From assembly GCF_007827795.1 (NCBI RefSeq), contig NZ_VITI01000002.1:558001-622000 (forward strand): 64,000 bases of DNA, read 5' to 3'. The DNA comes from Azospirillum brasilense (GTDB lineage Bacteria > Pseudomonadota > Alphaproteobacteria > Azospirillales > Azospirillaceae). Of the stretch, positions 48,221 through 57,127 are shown one piece after another; the stretch's first letter is position 1, and every line of letters begins with the position of its first letter. Below the pieces are notes generated by a model. The model had not been told where the DNA came from. It was given only the letters and a program-made list of their open reading frames with translations, and searched no databases. The position numbers and the translations under genes are program-made.

Positions 48221-48258
48221 CTCCCCGGCCCCAACAGGTTGGGGAAATGGCCGGGGAG
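48221..48258 (-). terminator. Hairpin after ilvE
   Basis: The arms ctccccggcc (48221-48230) and ggccggggag (48249-48258) form a 10-bp stem. The ccccaa/ttgggg pair inside offers an alternative fold. It lies 18 bases beyond the ilvE stop, before uvrB. Only a weak T-run follows. Confidence 0.6.
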
Positions 48259-48275
48259 GAGAAGAAGCAAGTCCC

Positions 48276-49148
48276 TTACCCGCGCACCAGCGCGTCGTAA
48301 TCCTTCACCAGCGTCTCGCAGACGCGGCCCGGCGTGAAGCGGTGGTCGCCGATCTGGCCGACCGGGGTCACTTCCGCGGCGGTGCCGGTCAGGAAGACCT
48401 CCTGGGTGTTCGCCAGTTCGTCCGGCTGGATGTGGCGTTCGATGACCTCGATGCCGCGGGCCTTGGCGAGGTCGATCACCGTGCGGCGGGTGATGCCGTC
48501 CAGGAAGCAGTCGGGCTTCGGCGTGTGGATCTTGCCGTCCATCACCAGGAACAGGTTCGCCCCCGTCGCCTCGGCCAGATAGCCGCGGTAGTCGAGCATC
48601 AGCGCGTCCTGATAGCCCTCGGCCTCCGCCGCGTGCTTGGAGAGCGTGCAGATCATGTAGAGACCCGCCGCCTTCGACGCGGTGGGGGCGGTGTCCGGGG
48701 CCGGGCGGCGCCACGGCGCCCAGGTCAGCTTGATGCCGGCCATCTTCGCCTCGGGGCTGAAATAGCTCGGCCACTGCCAGACGGCGATGGCGACGTGGAT
48801 GCGGCTCGCCTGCGCCGCCACGCCCATCATCTCGCTGCCGCGCCACGCCACCGGGCGGACATAGGCGTCGGTGAAGCCCATCGCCTTCACCGTCTCGTTG
48901 GTCGCCGCGTCGATCTCCGCCACAGAATAGGGAAGCTCGAAGCCCAGGATGCGGGCGGAGGCGGCCAGACGTTCGCTGTGCTCCGTCAGCTTGAACACCG
49001 TGCCGTTGTAGACGCGCTCGCCTTCGAACACGCAGCTCGCGTAGTGCAGGCCGTGCGACAGGACGTGCAGATTCGCGTCGCGCCACGGCACCAGCGCGCC
49101 GTCGTACCAGATCACGCCGTCGCGGTCGTCGAAGGGAAGGATGGACAT
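48276..49148 (-). CDS. ilvE: Branched-chain amino acid aminotransferase
   Basis: A 290-residue fold-type IV PLP enzyme. The start MSILPFDDRDGVIWYDGALV has GGGAG six bases upstream. Motifs are LHVLSHGLHYASCVFEGERV, YVRPVAWRGSEMMGV and the PLP-Lys region SKAAGLYMICTLSKHAAEAE. The C-terminal signature is DGITRRTVIDLAKARGIEV, with LTGTAAEVTPVGQIG. It interconverts branched-chain 2-oxo acids and Leu, Ile and Val. The gene diverges from a MarR-type regulator. Confidence 0.93.
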   Translation of the reverse strand: MSILPFDDRDGVIWYDGALVPWRDANLHVLSHGLHYASCVFEGERVYNGTVFKLTEHSERLAASARILGFELPYSVAEIDAATNETVKAMGFTDAYVRPVAWRGSEMMGVAAQASRIHVAIAVWQWPSYFSPEAKMAGIKLTWAPWRRPAPDTAPTASKAAGLYMICTLSKHAAEAEGYQDALMLDYRGYLAEATGANLFLVMDGKIHTPKPDCFLDGITRRTVIDLAKARGIEVIERHIQPDELANTQEVFLTGTAAEVTPVGQIGDHRFTPGRVCETLVKDYDALVRG

Positions 49149-49204
49149 GGCGGCTCCCACCTTGGTCTTTGGCCCGTTGTTCGGGACTTGGAATGGAATT
49201 GTCG

Positions 49205-49230
49205 AAAGCCGCGCTTGTTTCGCGGCCTTT
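49205..49230. promoter_or_regulatory. Inverted repeat between ilvE and marR: candidate operator
   Basis: aaagccgcg (49205-49213) and cgcggccttt (49221-49230) form an imperfect palindrome (one base unpaired) in the 140-bp divergent region. It is a natural candidate binding site for the adjacent MarR-type regulator. TTGACC at 49251 may be a -35 box for the rightward gene. Confidence 0.4.
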
Positions 49231-49288
49231 GTTCGTTTATGTCTGGCTTATTGACCCATTTGTAACGAATCGCACCGATCACGTCAAC

Positions 49289-49801
49289 ATGGCTGACATA
49301 AAAGCGGGCGTGAACCAGCTTTTCCTGCGCGAGGAGGAACTTCGCACGGGCATGGAGCTGCTGTTCTACGCCTATCGGGAATTCACCGCGGAGCCGGACG
49401 AGATCCTGGCGCAGATCGGCTTCGGCCGGGCGCACCACCGCGTCATCTATTTCGTCGGGCGCTATCCGAAGATCACCGTGTCGGAGCTTCTGGCGATCCT
49501 GAAGATCACCAAGCAGAGCCTGTCGCGCGTGCTGGGGGAGCTGGTCCGGCAGGAATTCATCCAGCAGCAGACGGGCGTGCGGGACCGGCGGCAACGTCTG
49601 CTGGAACTGACGGAAAAGGGCGTGGAGCTGGAACGCCAGCTGTCCGAAACGCAGCGGCAGCGGATCGCCCGCGCCTACCGCATGGCCGGGGCGGAGGCCG
49701 TCGAGGGCTTCCGCAAGGTGATGCTGGGCATGATGGATGAAGAGGACCGGGTGAAGTTCACGCCCCCCGTGCCGGCCCGGCTCGCCGCCGTGAAGCGGTA
49801 G
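49289..49801 (+). CDS. MarR family transcriptional regulator
   Basis: A 170-residue winged-helix regulator. It begins MADIKAGVNQLFLREEELRT, and the DNA-binding part is RVIYFVGRYPKITVSELLAI, LKITKQSLSRVLGELVRQEF, followed by the wing TGVRDRRQRLLELTEKG. The family usually represses a neighbouring gene and releases DNA on ligand binding, so the divergent ilvE is the obvious target. The start at 49289 is chosen by family fit; an open frame extends upstream to 49169 and the ribosome site is poor. Confidence 0.88.
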   Translation: MADIKAGVNQLFLREEELRTGMELLFYAYREFTAEPDEILAQIGFGRAHHRVIYFVGRYPKITVSELLAILKITKQSLSRVLGELVRQEFIQQQTGVRDRRQRLLELTEKGVELERQLSETQRQRIARAYRMAGAEAVEGFRKVMLGMMDEEDRVKFTPPVPARLAAVKR

Positions 49802-49887
49802 GAACCGGGCCGAAAGCCAGTCGGGTCAATCTCCGGCCATGTCAATCCCGGGCAAGCCAATCCCGGCCAAGTCAATGTCCAGTCGAC

Positions 49888-50145
49888 TCAATCCTTGGCC
49901 GGGGTTGGGGCCGGCTCCGCAGCGGCGGGGGGAGCCGCATCCGCCGGCGGAGTGCCGGCGGCACCCTCCGCCCCTTCCTTGCCCGCGGCGTTCGCGGCGC
50001 CGCGACGACGGAAGGAGGTGCGCTTGTAAACCACGCTGTCCGAAGACCCCGGCGGGCACTGAACGATTTTACCCCCCTTCGCAAGAAACTCGCGGGTCAT
50101 GGAGTCGAGATCATTCCGATCCGCGCTGCGGTTATCGGATGCCAT
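49888..50145 (-). CDS. Small protein of unknown function
   Basis: An 85-residue protein. The N-terminal half (MTREFLAKGGKIVQCPPGSS, then DSVVYKRTSF) looks folded; a disordered Ala/Pro/Glu-rich tail follows. The FLAKGGK(I/V)xxxPPG pattern is seen in small bacterial proteins of unknown role. No catalytic motif is visible. It lies between the MarR gene (convergent) and the cold-shock gene, on the same strand as the latter, 153 bp away. Confidence 0.6.
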   Translation of the reverse strand: MASDNRSADRNDLDSMTREFLAKGGKIVQCPPGSSDSVVYKRTSFRRRGAANAAGKEGAEGAAGTPPADAAPPAAAEPAPTPAKD

Positions 50146-50273
50146 GCATGCCTCCTGTGATCGTCATCGTGCCCCATGACACCATCCGGGCGGTCCCGAT
50201 GGTCCTTGGAGCATGCGTTTCTTTTGTGAAGCGGCTGTTACAGGATTGGGGGCAACCGGCCCCTGAATGAGCG

Positions 50274-50292
50274 GCCCCGAAAAAATCGGGGC
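50274..50292 (-). terminator. Hairpin after the cold-shock gene
   Basis: gccccga and tcggggc (7 bp each) enclose a short A/T loop just beyond the stop of the cold-shock gene. A T-rich stretch precedes rather than follows the stem on the minus strand, so the terminator role is uncertain. Confidence 0.5.
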
Positions 50293-50298
50293 TGAAAA

Positions 50299-50505
50299 TT
50301 ACGCTTCCTTCAGGTTGGCCGCGGCGCTCTTGCCCTTCTTGGGGTCGCGCTGGAGTTCGTACGACAGCTTCTGGCCTTCATGAATGTTGATGCCCGACCG
50401 CTCAACGGCGGAGATGTGGACGAACACGTCGGCCGTCCCATCATCCGGCTGGATGAAGCCGTAGCCCTTGGTGGTGTTGAACCATTTCACGGTTCCAGTA
50501 GCCAT
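50299..50505 (-). CDS. Cold-shock domain protein (CspA family)
   Basis: A 68-residue single cold-shock domain: MATGTVKWFNTTKGYGFIQP with RNP1-like KGYGFIQ and RNP2-like VFVHISAVE, then INIHEGQKLSYELQRDPKKG. It is a single-stranded RNA/DNA chaperone. The start at 50505 has AAGGA eight bases upstream; in-frame codons further upstream to 50556 are not conserved-looking. Several paralogues are usual in such genomes, so the exact csp name is not given. Confidence 0.95.
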   Translation of the reverse strand: MATGTVKWFNTTKGYGFIQPDDGTADVFVHISAVERSGINIHEGQKLSYELQRDPKKGKSAAANLKEA

Positions 50506-50828
50506 CTGGTAGTTCCTTGAACGAGGTTTCCCATGGCGCTCATGCCACGGGTTCACATCAAATCACCGAGGGGAAGGACCAGACGCAGCGATCTGCAAGC
50601 GGACCGTAGACCCAAAGAAATTCGACTCTTCTCACGTGGGGATCGAAAGGCCGGGATGCAACCCGAACCCTCCGGTCAAAGCCCAGACACATGTTTCGAC
50701 TCGCGACTCTTGCCTCGATCGTCGGTGTCGGCCCTGCCCTTCGGCAGAGTTGTCCAGGGCTTGTTGCTTAGCCCATAGTTTTGGCAGCCCGATTCTTTTG
50801 CCTTAGCTTTCCTGAAGGAGCCGGCGGC
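50506..50828. other. Divergent intergenic region between cold-shock and hybrid kinase genes
   Basis: These 323 bases hold no supported gene. They would carry the promoter and a possibly long untranslated leader of the cold-shock gene, as is common in this family, and the promoter of the kinase gene. Around 50526-50547 there is a palindromic patch (cccatggcgctcatgccacggg) just upstream of the cold-shock start region. Open frames here look like chance. Confidence 0.4.
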
Positions 50829-52970
50829 ATGCAGCGCGCCCATCTCGTGGCCGCTTTCCTGACCTTTGCCGCCCTGTGCGTCGGCGTGTCCGCCCTGTCG
50901 GTCTCCCGCGACCGCCACGCCACACTGGAACAGGCCCGCCGCGAATTCACCGCCACGGCTCACCTTCTCGACGAACATGCCAGCCGCGCCATCGAATCGG
51001 GGGACGCGCAACTGCGCATGCTGCTGGACGCGCTGGAGCGGTGGGACCGCCGCGACCCCGCGGAAGGGCAGCGCATCCAGGCCGCGATGCGCGCCCGCGC
51101 CGAACGCCTGCCGCAGATCGCCGGCGTCTGGGCGCTCGACGCGCGGGGCCGGCTGCTTCTGGACAGCGCGGAACACCCGCCGCCGCCCCGCGATCTGTCG
51201 GAGCGGGATTACGCCCAGGCCCATCTCGGCGTCATGCAGGGACCGCCGCCGGGTCTACATGTCGGGTCCCACCTGCCCGGCCCCGGCGTCAGCCAGGGAC
51301 GCTTCACCATCAGCCGCGCCCTGCGCGACGAGGAGGGAGCCCTGCTGGCGATCGTGGTGGCGGGCATCCAGAACACCTACTTCTCTCAGATGTACGGGGA
51401 GGCCGGCTGGGGCGAGGGCGCGCGGCTGGCCCTGTTCACCAGCGGCAGGGAGAAGCTGGCGGAATGGCCGCCGCACAGCGCCGTCGCCCCTCCCTCCGCC
51501 GCTTGGCCCCAGCCCTGGGACCCGCCGGACGGCCCGGCGATCGTGGAGGGCGCGCAGATCACCGCGGCGCGGATGCTGACCGGTTTCCCGATCGTGGTGG
51601 TGGCGAGCCGCCCGCTGGCCGAGGTGATGGCGCCCTGGCGGGAACGCGCCCTGTGGACCACGGCGATTAGCGGCGGCATCCTGACCGGTGCCTCGGTGCT
51701 GTTCGTCTTCGCACTGGCGGGCGCCCGGCGGGAGGAGGCGGTCCGGGCGGAGCTTCTGCGCGCCAACCAGAGTCTGGACGAACGCGTCCGCCAGCGCACG
51801 GTGGATCTGGAGAAGGCCCTGCGCAGCGCGGAGATGGCCAGCCTCGCCAAAATGAAGGTCTTGGCGACCGTCAGTCACGACCTGCGCCAACCCCTGCAAG
51901 GTCTGGCCGCCTTCCATGAGCTGCTGTTGAAGGAGGCGCCGAACCCGACGCTCCAGCAGCTGGGCGCCATGGCTTCGGCGTCGCTCCAGGCCGGGCAGCG
52001 GCTGCTCGACGATCTGCTGACCCTGTCGCGGTTGGAGGCCGGCGTGGTGCCGGTGGAGATCGGCACCTTCCCGCTCGCCCCGCTGCTCGACCAGCTCGTC
52101 GCCGAACTGCGGGCGGAGGCCGAGGGCAAGGGCTTGCGGCTGACCGTGATTCCCACCGCCGCCTGGGTGCGCAGCGATCCCGCGCGGCTTCAGCCGATTC
52201 TGCGCAACCTGCTGTCCAACGCCGTCAAATACACGGCGCGCGGCGGCGTGGTCGTCGGGGCGCGGCCTCGTGGCGACAGCCTGCGGGTGGAGATCTGGGA
52301 CAGCGGCCAGGGCATCGCCAGCGCCGAGCTGGGCACGATCTGGGAGGAGTTCTACCAGATCGGCAACCCCGCCCGCGACGGGTCGCGCGGCGCCGGTCTC
52401 GGCCTGTCCATCGTGGAACACACCGCCCGCCTGCTCGGCCACCCGCTGGATGTCCGGTCGCGGGTCGGGCGCGGCTCCGTCTTCGCGGTAACCCTGCCCC
52501 GCGCGCGCCCCCCTGCCGTCCCGGCGCCGGCGGTGGTGGCGCCGGCCGCGTCGACGACGGAGCGGGCATCACCCAGGCGCCTGTCGGGACGGCGGGTGCT
52601 GGTGGTCGAGGACGACCCGCTGCAACGCAGCTCCCTGACCCTGCTGCTGGAGCAGGCCGGGGCCGGTGTGATGGCGGCGGACAGCTTCGATTCCGCCCTC
52701 GCCGCCGCCCAGGCCACGCTTCAGGCTCCCTCGGCAATCCTCAGCGACTACCGTTTGCCCGGCGGCACCGATGGGCTGAGCGGCATCCAGACCCTTCGCG
52801 GGGTGCTGGGACGGGACGTTCCGGCCATCCTGCTGACCGGAGAGTTGTCCGCCGACCTCGTGCGCGCCGCCAAGGACGCGGGCTGCCTCGTTCTGACCAA
52901 ACCCGCTGCGCCCAACCGCATCCTGTCCACCCTGGCGGAGTTGACCGCGGGCGCCGATGCGACGGCCTGA
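50829..52970 (+). CDS. Membrane hybrid histidine kinase with C-terminal receiver
   Basis: A 713-residue sensor. An N-terminal membrane anchor (LVAAFLTFAALCVGVSAL) is followed by a periplasmic Cache-like region (about residues 30-275, with RFTISRALRDEEGALLAIVV), a second helix (AISGGILTGASVLFVFALAG), a coiled coil and HisKA with H-box TVSHDLRQPLQGL (H350). HATPase (GAGLGLSIVEHTARLLGHPL) and a receiver (RVLVVEDDPLQRSSLTLLLE, acceptor about D640 in ILSDYRLPG) complete it. Start 50829 has AAGGAG at eight bases. The kinase and receiver core resembles the MHYT kinase at 33879. No cognate regulator is adjacent except the OmpR-type gene at 53081. Confidence 0.92.
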   Translation: MQRAHLVAAFLTFAALCVGVSALSVSRDRHATLEQARREFTATAHLLDEHASRAIESGDAQLRMLLDALERWDRRDPAEGQRIQAAMRARAERLPQIAGVWALDARGRLLLDSAEHPPPPRDLSERDYAQAHLGVMQGPPPGLHVGSHLPGPGVSQGRFTISRALRDEEGALLAIVVAGIQNTYFSQMYGEAGWGEGARLALFTSGREKLAEWPPHSAVAPPSAAWPQPWDPPDGPAIVEGAQITAARMLTGFPIVVVASRPLAEVMAPWRERALWTTAISGGILTGASVLFVFALAGARREEAVRAELLRANQSLDERVRQRTVDLEKALRSAEMASLAKMKVLATVSHDLRQPLQGLAAFHELLLKEAPNPTLQQLGAMASASLQAGQRLLDDLLTLSRLEAGVVPVEIGTFPLAPLLDQLVAELRAEAEGKGLRLTVIPTAAWVRSDPARLQPILRNLLSNAVKYTARGGVVVGARPRGDSLRVEIWDSGQGIASAELGTIWEEFYQIGNPARDGSRGAGLGLSIVEHTARLLGHPLDVRSRVGRGSVFAVTLPRARPPAVPAPAVVAPAASTTERASPRRLSGRRVLVVEDDPLQRSSLTLLLEQAGAGVMAADSFDSALAAAQATLQAPSAILSDYRLPGGTDGLSGIQTLRGVLGRDVPAILLTGELSADLVRAAKDAGCLVLTKPAAPNRILSTLAELTAGADATA

Positions 52971-53080
52971 TGGGAACCCGATGCGCGGCCTGATGCCCGG
53001 TCTGATGCCCGGCCTGATGCATGATCTGGCCGGCGCCGCTTCCCTTGGTGCGGCGCGCGGGGTTGCGCTACAGTCGCGCC

Positions 53081-53779
53081 ATGACCGAAGAAGACCAGCC
53101 CCACATCCTGGTCGTCGATGACGACACCCGCCTGCGCGAGTTGCTGCGCAAGTATCTCGCCGGCAACGGCTTCCTGGTGGCCACCGCGAAGGACGCCGCG
53201 GAGGCGCGGGCGAAGCTGGCCGGGCTCGCCTTCGACCTGCTGGTCCTCGACATCATGATGCCGGGCGAGACCGGCCTGGAGCTGACCGAATCGCTGCGGC
53301 GGGAGCGCGACCTGCCCATCCTGCTGCTGACCGCGCGGGGCGAGCCGGACGACCGCATCGCCGGGCTGGAGGCCGGGGCCGACGACTACCTCGCCAAGCC
53401 CTTCAACCCGCGCGAGCTGCTGCTGCGCATCAACTCGATTCTGCGCCGCCAGGCCAGCCGACCGGCGGACCCGGTGCCGCCGCAGCCGGTGAAGCTCGGC
53501 CCGATGATCTATCTGCCCGACCGCGACGAGCTGCGGGCGGGCGAGGAGGTGGTCCGGCTGACCACGGCGGAGGCCGGGCTGCTGCGCGTGCTCGCCGCCT
53601 CCCCCGGCACCATCTTCTCGCGCGAGGAGTTGACGGAGCGCAGCAAGGTCGCCGGCAACGCCCGCACCATCGACGTGCAGGTGACCCGCCTGCGCCGCAA
53701 GATCGAGCCCGACCCGCGGGAGCCGCGCTACCTCCACACGGTGCGCGGCGAGGGCTATGTGTTGAGGCCGGACCCGTAA
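53081..53779 (+). CDS. OmpR-family response regulator
   Basis: A 232-residue regulator. The receiver domain has ILVVDDDTRLRELLRKYLAG, phospho-acceptor about D57 in LLVLDIMMPGETGLEL, LLLTARGEPDDR and DDYLAKPFNPRELLLRI. A winged-helix DNA-binding domain follows (VRLTTAEAGLLRVLAA, ARTIDVQVTRLRRKIEPDP, LHTVRGEGYVL). It is followed 30 bases later by an EnvZ-like kinase, clearly its partner. The closest named match by style is OmpR; what it controls cannot be read from here. Confidence 0.93.
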   Translation: MTEEDQPHILVVDDDTRLRELLRKYLAGNGFLVATAKDAAEARAKLAGLAFDLLVLDIMMPGETGLELTESLRRERDLPILLLTARGEPDDRIAGLEAGADDYLAKPFNPRELLLRINSILRRQASRPADPVPPQPVKLGPMIYLPDRDELRAGEEVVRLTTAEAGLLRVLAASPGTIFSREELTERSKVAGNARTIDVQVTRLRRKIEPDPREPRYLHTVRGEGYVLRPDP

Positions 53780-53809
53780 CGGGACCGCTGGAAAGCCAGG
53801 ACCAGGACC

Positions 53810-55171
53810 ATGACCACCGACACCGCCGCCGCACCGATGCCGATGCCGCGCCGCGAGCAGACGGGGCTGCTGAAGCGGTTCCTGCCCCGGACGCTGTTCG
53901 GCCGCTCGCTGCTGATCATCGTGACACCGGTCATCCTGGCCCAGGCGGTGGCGACCTGGATCTTCTACGACCGGCACTGGGACACCATGACGAACCGGCT
54001 GGCCTTCGCGGTGGCCGGCGACATCGCCATGGTCATCGGCATGCTGGAGCACGACCCGACCCCGGAAGGGCGCAACTGGACGCTGGCCGCCACCGCGCGC
54101 AGCACCGACCTGATCGTGACGCTGGAGCCGGGCAGCACCCTGCCCGACCACCCGCCGAAGCTGCGCGGCATGCTGGAGAACACGCTCAGCAAGGCGCTGC
54201 ACGAGCGGGTGCGGCGGCCCTTCGCCATCAACACCCGCATCACCCGCGAATGGTACGAGATCCGCGTGCAGATGCCGGACGGCGTGCTGTCGGTGATGTC
54301 GCCGGAACGCCGCCTGTTCAGCCCGACCAGCTACATCTTCATCCTGTGGATGGTCGGTTCGGCCCTGGTGCTGTTCACCGTCGCCATCATCTTCATGCGC
54401 AACCAGATCCGCCCCATCAAGCGGCTGGCCGCCGCCGCGGACGCGCTGGGCAAGGGGCGCGACGTGCGCAACTTCAAGCCGGAGGGGGCGACCGAGGTGC
54501 GGCAGGCCGCTGTCGCCTTCCTGCGCATGCGCGAGCGCATCCACCGCCAGATCACCCAGCGGACGGAGATGCTGGCCGGAGTCAGCCACGACCTGCGCAC
54601 GCCGCTGACCCGCATGAAGCTGGCGCTGGACATGATCGGCGACGGGCCGGAGGTCGAGGAGCTACTGACCGACGTCACCGAGATGGAGACGATGATCGAG
54701 GGCTATCTGGCTTTCGCCCGCGGCGAGGGGACGGAGGCCGTCCAGCCGACCGACCTGACCCGCATCCTCAACGAGGTGGTCTCCGGCGTCCGCCGCGAGG
54801 GGGCGGAGGTGGCCCTGGCGGCGCCGGACGGGCTCACCCTGCCGCTGCGCCCCAACGCGACCCGCCGCTGCCTCGCCAACCTGCTGTCCAACGCGCGGCG
54901 CCATGGCGACCGCATCTGGGTGCGGGCGGAGCGCGAGCACGGCTTCATCGACATCCTGGTGGACGACGACGGGCCGGGAATCCCGCAGGTTTCCCGCGAC
55001 GACGTGTTCAAACCCTTCTTCCGGCTGGACAGCTCCCGCAACCAAGCGACCGGCGGGGCCGGGCTGGGGCTGACCATCGCCCGCGACGTCGCCCGCAGCC
55101 ACGGCGGCGACATCACGCTCAGCGACAGCCCCTACGGCGGCCTGCGCGTGCTGATCCGACTGCCGGTGTGA
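53810..55171 (+). CDS. EnvZ-like sensor histidine kinase
   Basis: A 453-residue inner-membrane kinase. Two membrane helices (SLLIIVTPVILAQAVATWIF and about YIFILWMVGSALVLFTVAII) flank a periplasmic domain of about 150 residues. A HAMP domain (IRPIKRLAAAADALGKGRDV), HisKA with H-box GVSHDLRTPLTRMK (H260), and HATPase (LSNARRHGD, DDDGPGIP, GGAGLGLTIARDVARSHGGD) follow. It phosphorylates the OmpR-type regulator just upstream, with which it forms an operon. Confidence 0.94.
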   Translation: MTTDTAAAPMPMPRREQTGLLKRFLPRTLFGRSLLIIVTPVILAQAVATWIFYDRHWDTMTNRLAFAVAGDIAMVIGMLEHDPTPEGRNWTLAATARSTDLIVTLEPGSTLPDHPPKLRGMLENTLSKALHERVRRPFAINTRITREWYEIRVQMPDGVLSVMSPERRLFSPTSYIFILWMVGSALVLFTVAIIFMRNQIRPIKRLAAAADALGKGRDVRNFKPEGATEVRQAAVAFLRMRERIHRQITQRTEMLAGVSHDLRTPLTRMKLALDMIGDGPEVEELLTDVTEMETMIEGYLAFARGEGTEAVQPTDLTRILNEVVSGVRREGAEVALAAPDGLTLPLRPNATRRCLANLLSNARRHGDRIWVRAEREHGFIDILVDDDGPGIPQVSRDDVFKPFFRLDSSRNQATGGAGLGLTIARDVARSHGGDITLSDSPYGGLRVLIRLPV

Positions 55172-55190
55172 ATTGCCGAAGGATGCCGTC

Positions 55191-55523
55191 ATGCCGGTCA
55201 GCCCCGACGGGTACCGCCTCATGGACGTGTTGCAAGGCGGGCGCTGCTTTTATTGCGGGGAGCCGGTGGGGGCCAAGGCGACCTTCGACCATCTGATCCC
55301 GCTGGCCTATGGCGGCCTCGACGCGGCGCCGAACGTCGTGCTGGCGCACCGCCGCTGCAACCAGCGCAAGTCCGACCGCCTGCCGACGCCGGAGGAGATC
55401 GACCGCTTCGTCACCCAGCGCCGCCGCAGCCGGTTGGGCGTCTGGCCGCCCCTGCTGGCGCTGCGGGACGCCGAACCGGGCGACGAGTGGATGACCGTTG
55501 CCCGCGCCATCGCCGGGCTGTGA
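55191..55523 (+). CDS. HNH endonuclease-like protein
   Basis: A 110-residue protein with an HNH motif. The first Cys pair is RCFYCGEP, the His is in TFDHLIPLAYGGLDA, the Asn is in PNVVLAHRRCN, and a basic QRKSDRLP follows, all matching the zinc-supported HNH fold. The start ATG 55191 has AAGGA eight bases upstream; a TTG at 55173 could add six residues. It begins 19 bases after the kinase stop. Its DNA target is unknown; such small HNH proteins occur outside phages and inteins. Confidence 0.85.
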   Translation: MPVSPDGYRLMDVLQGGRCFYCGEPVGAKATFDHLIPLAYGGLDAAPNVVLAHRRCNQRKSDRLPTPEEIDRFVTQRRRSRLGVWPPLLALRDAEPGDEWMTVARAIAGL

Positions 55524-55626
55524 GCGCCGGACGGTGAGCGCCGGCCCTCCTGAGCCCTCTTGACGGCGGCCCCGCCTTCTGGCCCGATCACCGGAACGAT
55601 AAACAAGGTTAATTCGGGAGCGTTCG

Positions 55627-56805
55627 ATGGCGGATCGGTACGACGTCGTGATCGTCGGCGGTGGTGTGATGGGCTGCGCGGTCGCCTATTTCCTGGCGAA
55701 CGACCCCGGCTTCGGCGGCAGCGTGGCGGTGGTGGAGCGGGACCCGACCTACCAGCGCGCCTCCTCCGCCCTGTCGGCCAGCTCGATCCGGCAGCAGTTC
55801 TCGACCCCGGCGAACATCGCCCTGTCGCAGTTCGGCCTGTCCTTCATCCGCAACGCGACGCAGCATCTGTCCGTGGACGGCGACCCGGTGGATCTGGGCC
55901 TGCGCGAGCCGGGCTATCTCTATCTGGCGACCGGGGCCGGGGCGGACATCCTGCGCCGGAACAACGCCATCCAGCTCTCCTGCGGGGCCGACGTGGCCCT
56001 GCTGTCGCCGGAGGACCTGACCGCCCGCTTCCCCTGGCTGTCCGTGGAGGGAATCGCGCTCGGCTCGCTGGGCCTGTCCGGGGAGGGCTGGTTCGACGGC
56101 TACAGCCTGATGCAGGCCTTCCGCCGCAAGGCCAAGGCGCTGGGCGTCGCCATGATCGCCGGGGAGGTCGCGGGAATCGACACCGCCGACGGCAAGGTCA
56201 CAGCGGTGCGTCTGGCCGATGGCCGGCAGTTGTCCTGCGGAGTGGCGGTCAACGCCGCCGGGCCGCAGGCCCGCCGCGTCGCCACCATGGCCGGGGTGGA
56301 CCTGCCGGTGTCGGCGCGCAAGCGCTGCGTTTTCGTGTTCGATTGCCGCGAGGAGCTTCCCGGCTGCCCGCTGGTCATCGACCCGTCCGGCGTGTGGTTC
56401 CGGCCCGAGGGCAAGCAGTTCATCTGCGGCGCCCCGCCGCCCGCCGAGCGCGATCCGGACACTGACGATCTGACGGTGGAGCACGACCTGTTCGAGGAGA
56501 TGATGTGGCCGGCGCTGGCCGAACGCGTCCCCGCCTTCGAGGCGATCAAGGTCACCAACGCCTGGGCCGGCTTCTACGAATACAACGAGATCGACCAGAA
56601 CGCCGTCATCGGGCCGCATCCGGAGCTTCGCAACTTCCTGTTCTGCAACGGCTTCAGCGGCCATGGCCTGCAACAGGCACCGGGCGCCGGGCACGGGCTG
56701 GCGGAGTTGATCGCGACCGGCGCCTACCGCAGCCTGAACCTGTCGGCCTTCGCCTACGACCGTCTGGCGGAGAACCGCCCCCTGCTGGAGACCAATGTGA
56801 TCTGA
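55627..56805 (+). CDS. FAD-dependent oxidoreductase (D-amino acid / sarcosine oxidase-like)
   Basis: A 392-residue DAO-family flavoprotein. The dinucleotide motif is VVIVGGGVMGCAVAYFLA, followed by a substrate-side SSALSASSIRQQFSTPANIA. The later FAD-contact region is INAGVNAAGPQARRV-like (VAVNAAGPQARRVATMAG), and the C-terminal part is NAWAGFYEYNEIDQNAVIGP, FCNGFSGHGLQQAPGAGH. It may oxidise an amino acid or N-methyl amine such as sarcosine; the substrate cannot be set. It is a single gene with no obvious partner. Confidence 0.88.
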   Translation: MADRYDVVIVGGGVMGCAVAYFLANDPGFGGSVAVVERDPTYQRASSALSASSIRQQFSTPANIALSQFGLSFIRNATQHLSVDGDPVDLGLREPGYLYLATGAGADILRRNNAIQLSCGADVALLSPEDLTARFPWLSVEGIALGSLGLSGEGWFDGYSLMQAFRRKAKALGVAMIAGEVAGIDTADGKVTAVRLADGRQLSCGVAVNAAGPQARRVATMAGVDLPVSARKRCVFVFDCREELPGCPLVIDPSGVWFRPEGKQFICGAPPPAERDPDTDDLTVEHDLFEEMMWPALAERVPAFEAIKVTNAWAGFYEYNEIDQNAVIGPHPELRNFLFCNGFSGHGLQQAPGAGHGLAELIATGAYRSLNLSAFAYDRLAENRPLLETNVI

Positions 56806-56881
56806 GACGTGATCCGAGGGAACGGGCGCAAGCCTGGCCGGTTGATGGGGTGACTTTTTGAATGGATCATGAGGCCCCGCT

Positions 56882-57037
56882 ATGAAGCAGCCCCACACCG
56901 AAGAGACCGTCAAGCACACCGACGACCAGCAGAACACCGGCAACCACAAGAAGCCGGACGCCCCCGACGCCAAGGGCGCCGACCGCTTCGGCGGCACCCG
57001 CAAAGGTGCGGAGAATGTGGAGCCGACCAAGGACTGA
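56882..57037 (+). CDS. Small hydrophilic protein of unknown function
   Basis: A 51-residue protein, very polar and low in hydrophobic residues (MKQPHTEETVKHTDDQQNTG, NHKKPDAPDAKGADRFGGTR). GAGG lies seven bases before the ATG. It looks intrinsically disordered; its Gly/Lys/Asp/Gln content resembles small stress-linked hydrophilins, but this is only a resemblance. The gene is followed after 90 bp by another small gene. Confidence 0.6.
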   Translation: MKQPHTEETVKHTDDQQNTGNHKKPDAPDAKGADRFGGTRKGAENVEPTKD

Positions 57038-57127
57038 TGGCAGCCTGAAGGGCTTGCACCGGTGGGGGCGGACGTGCCACATCCCCTGGCGCGTCCATCT
57101 CCACTCCGCAGGCCGGGAGCCTCTCCC

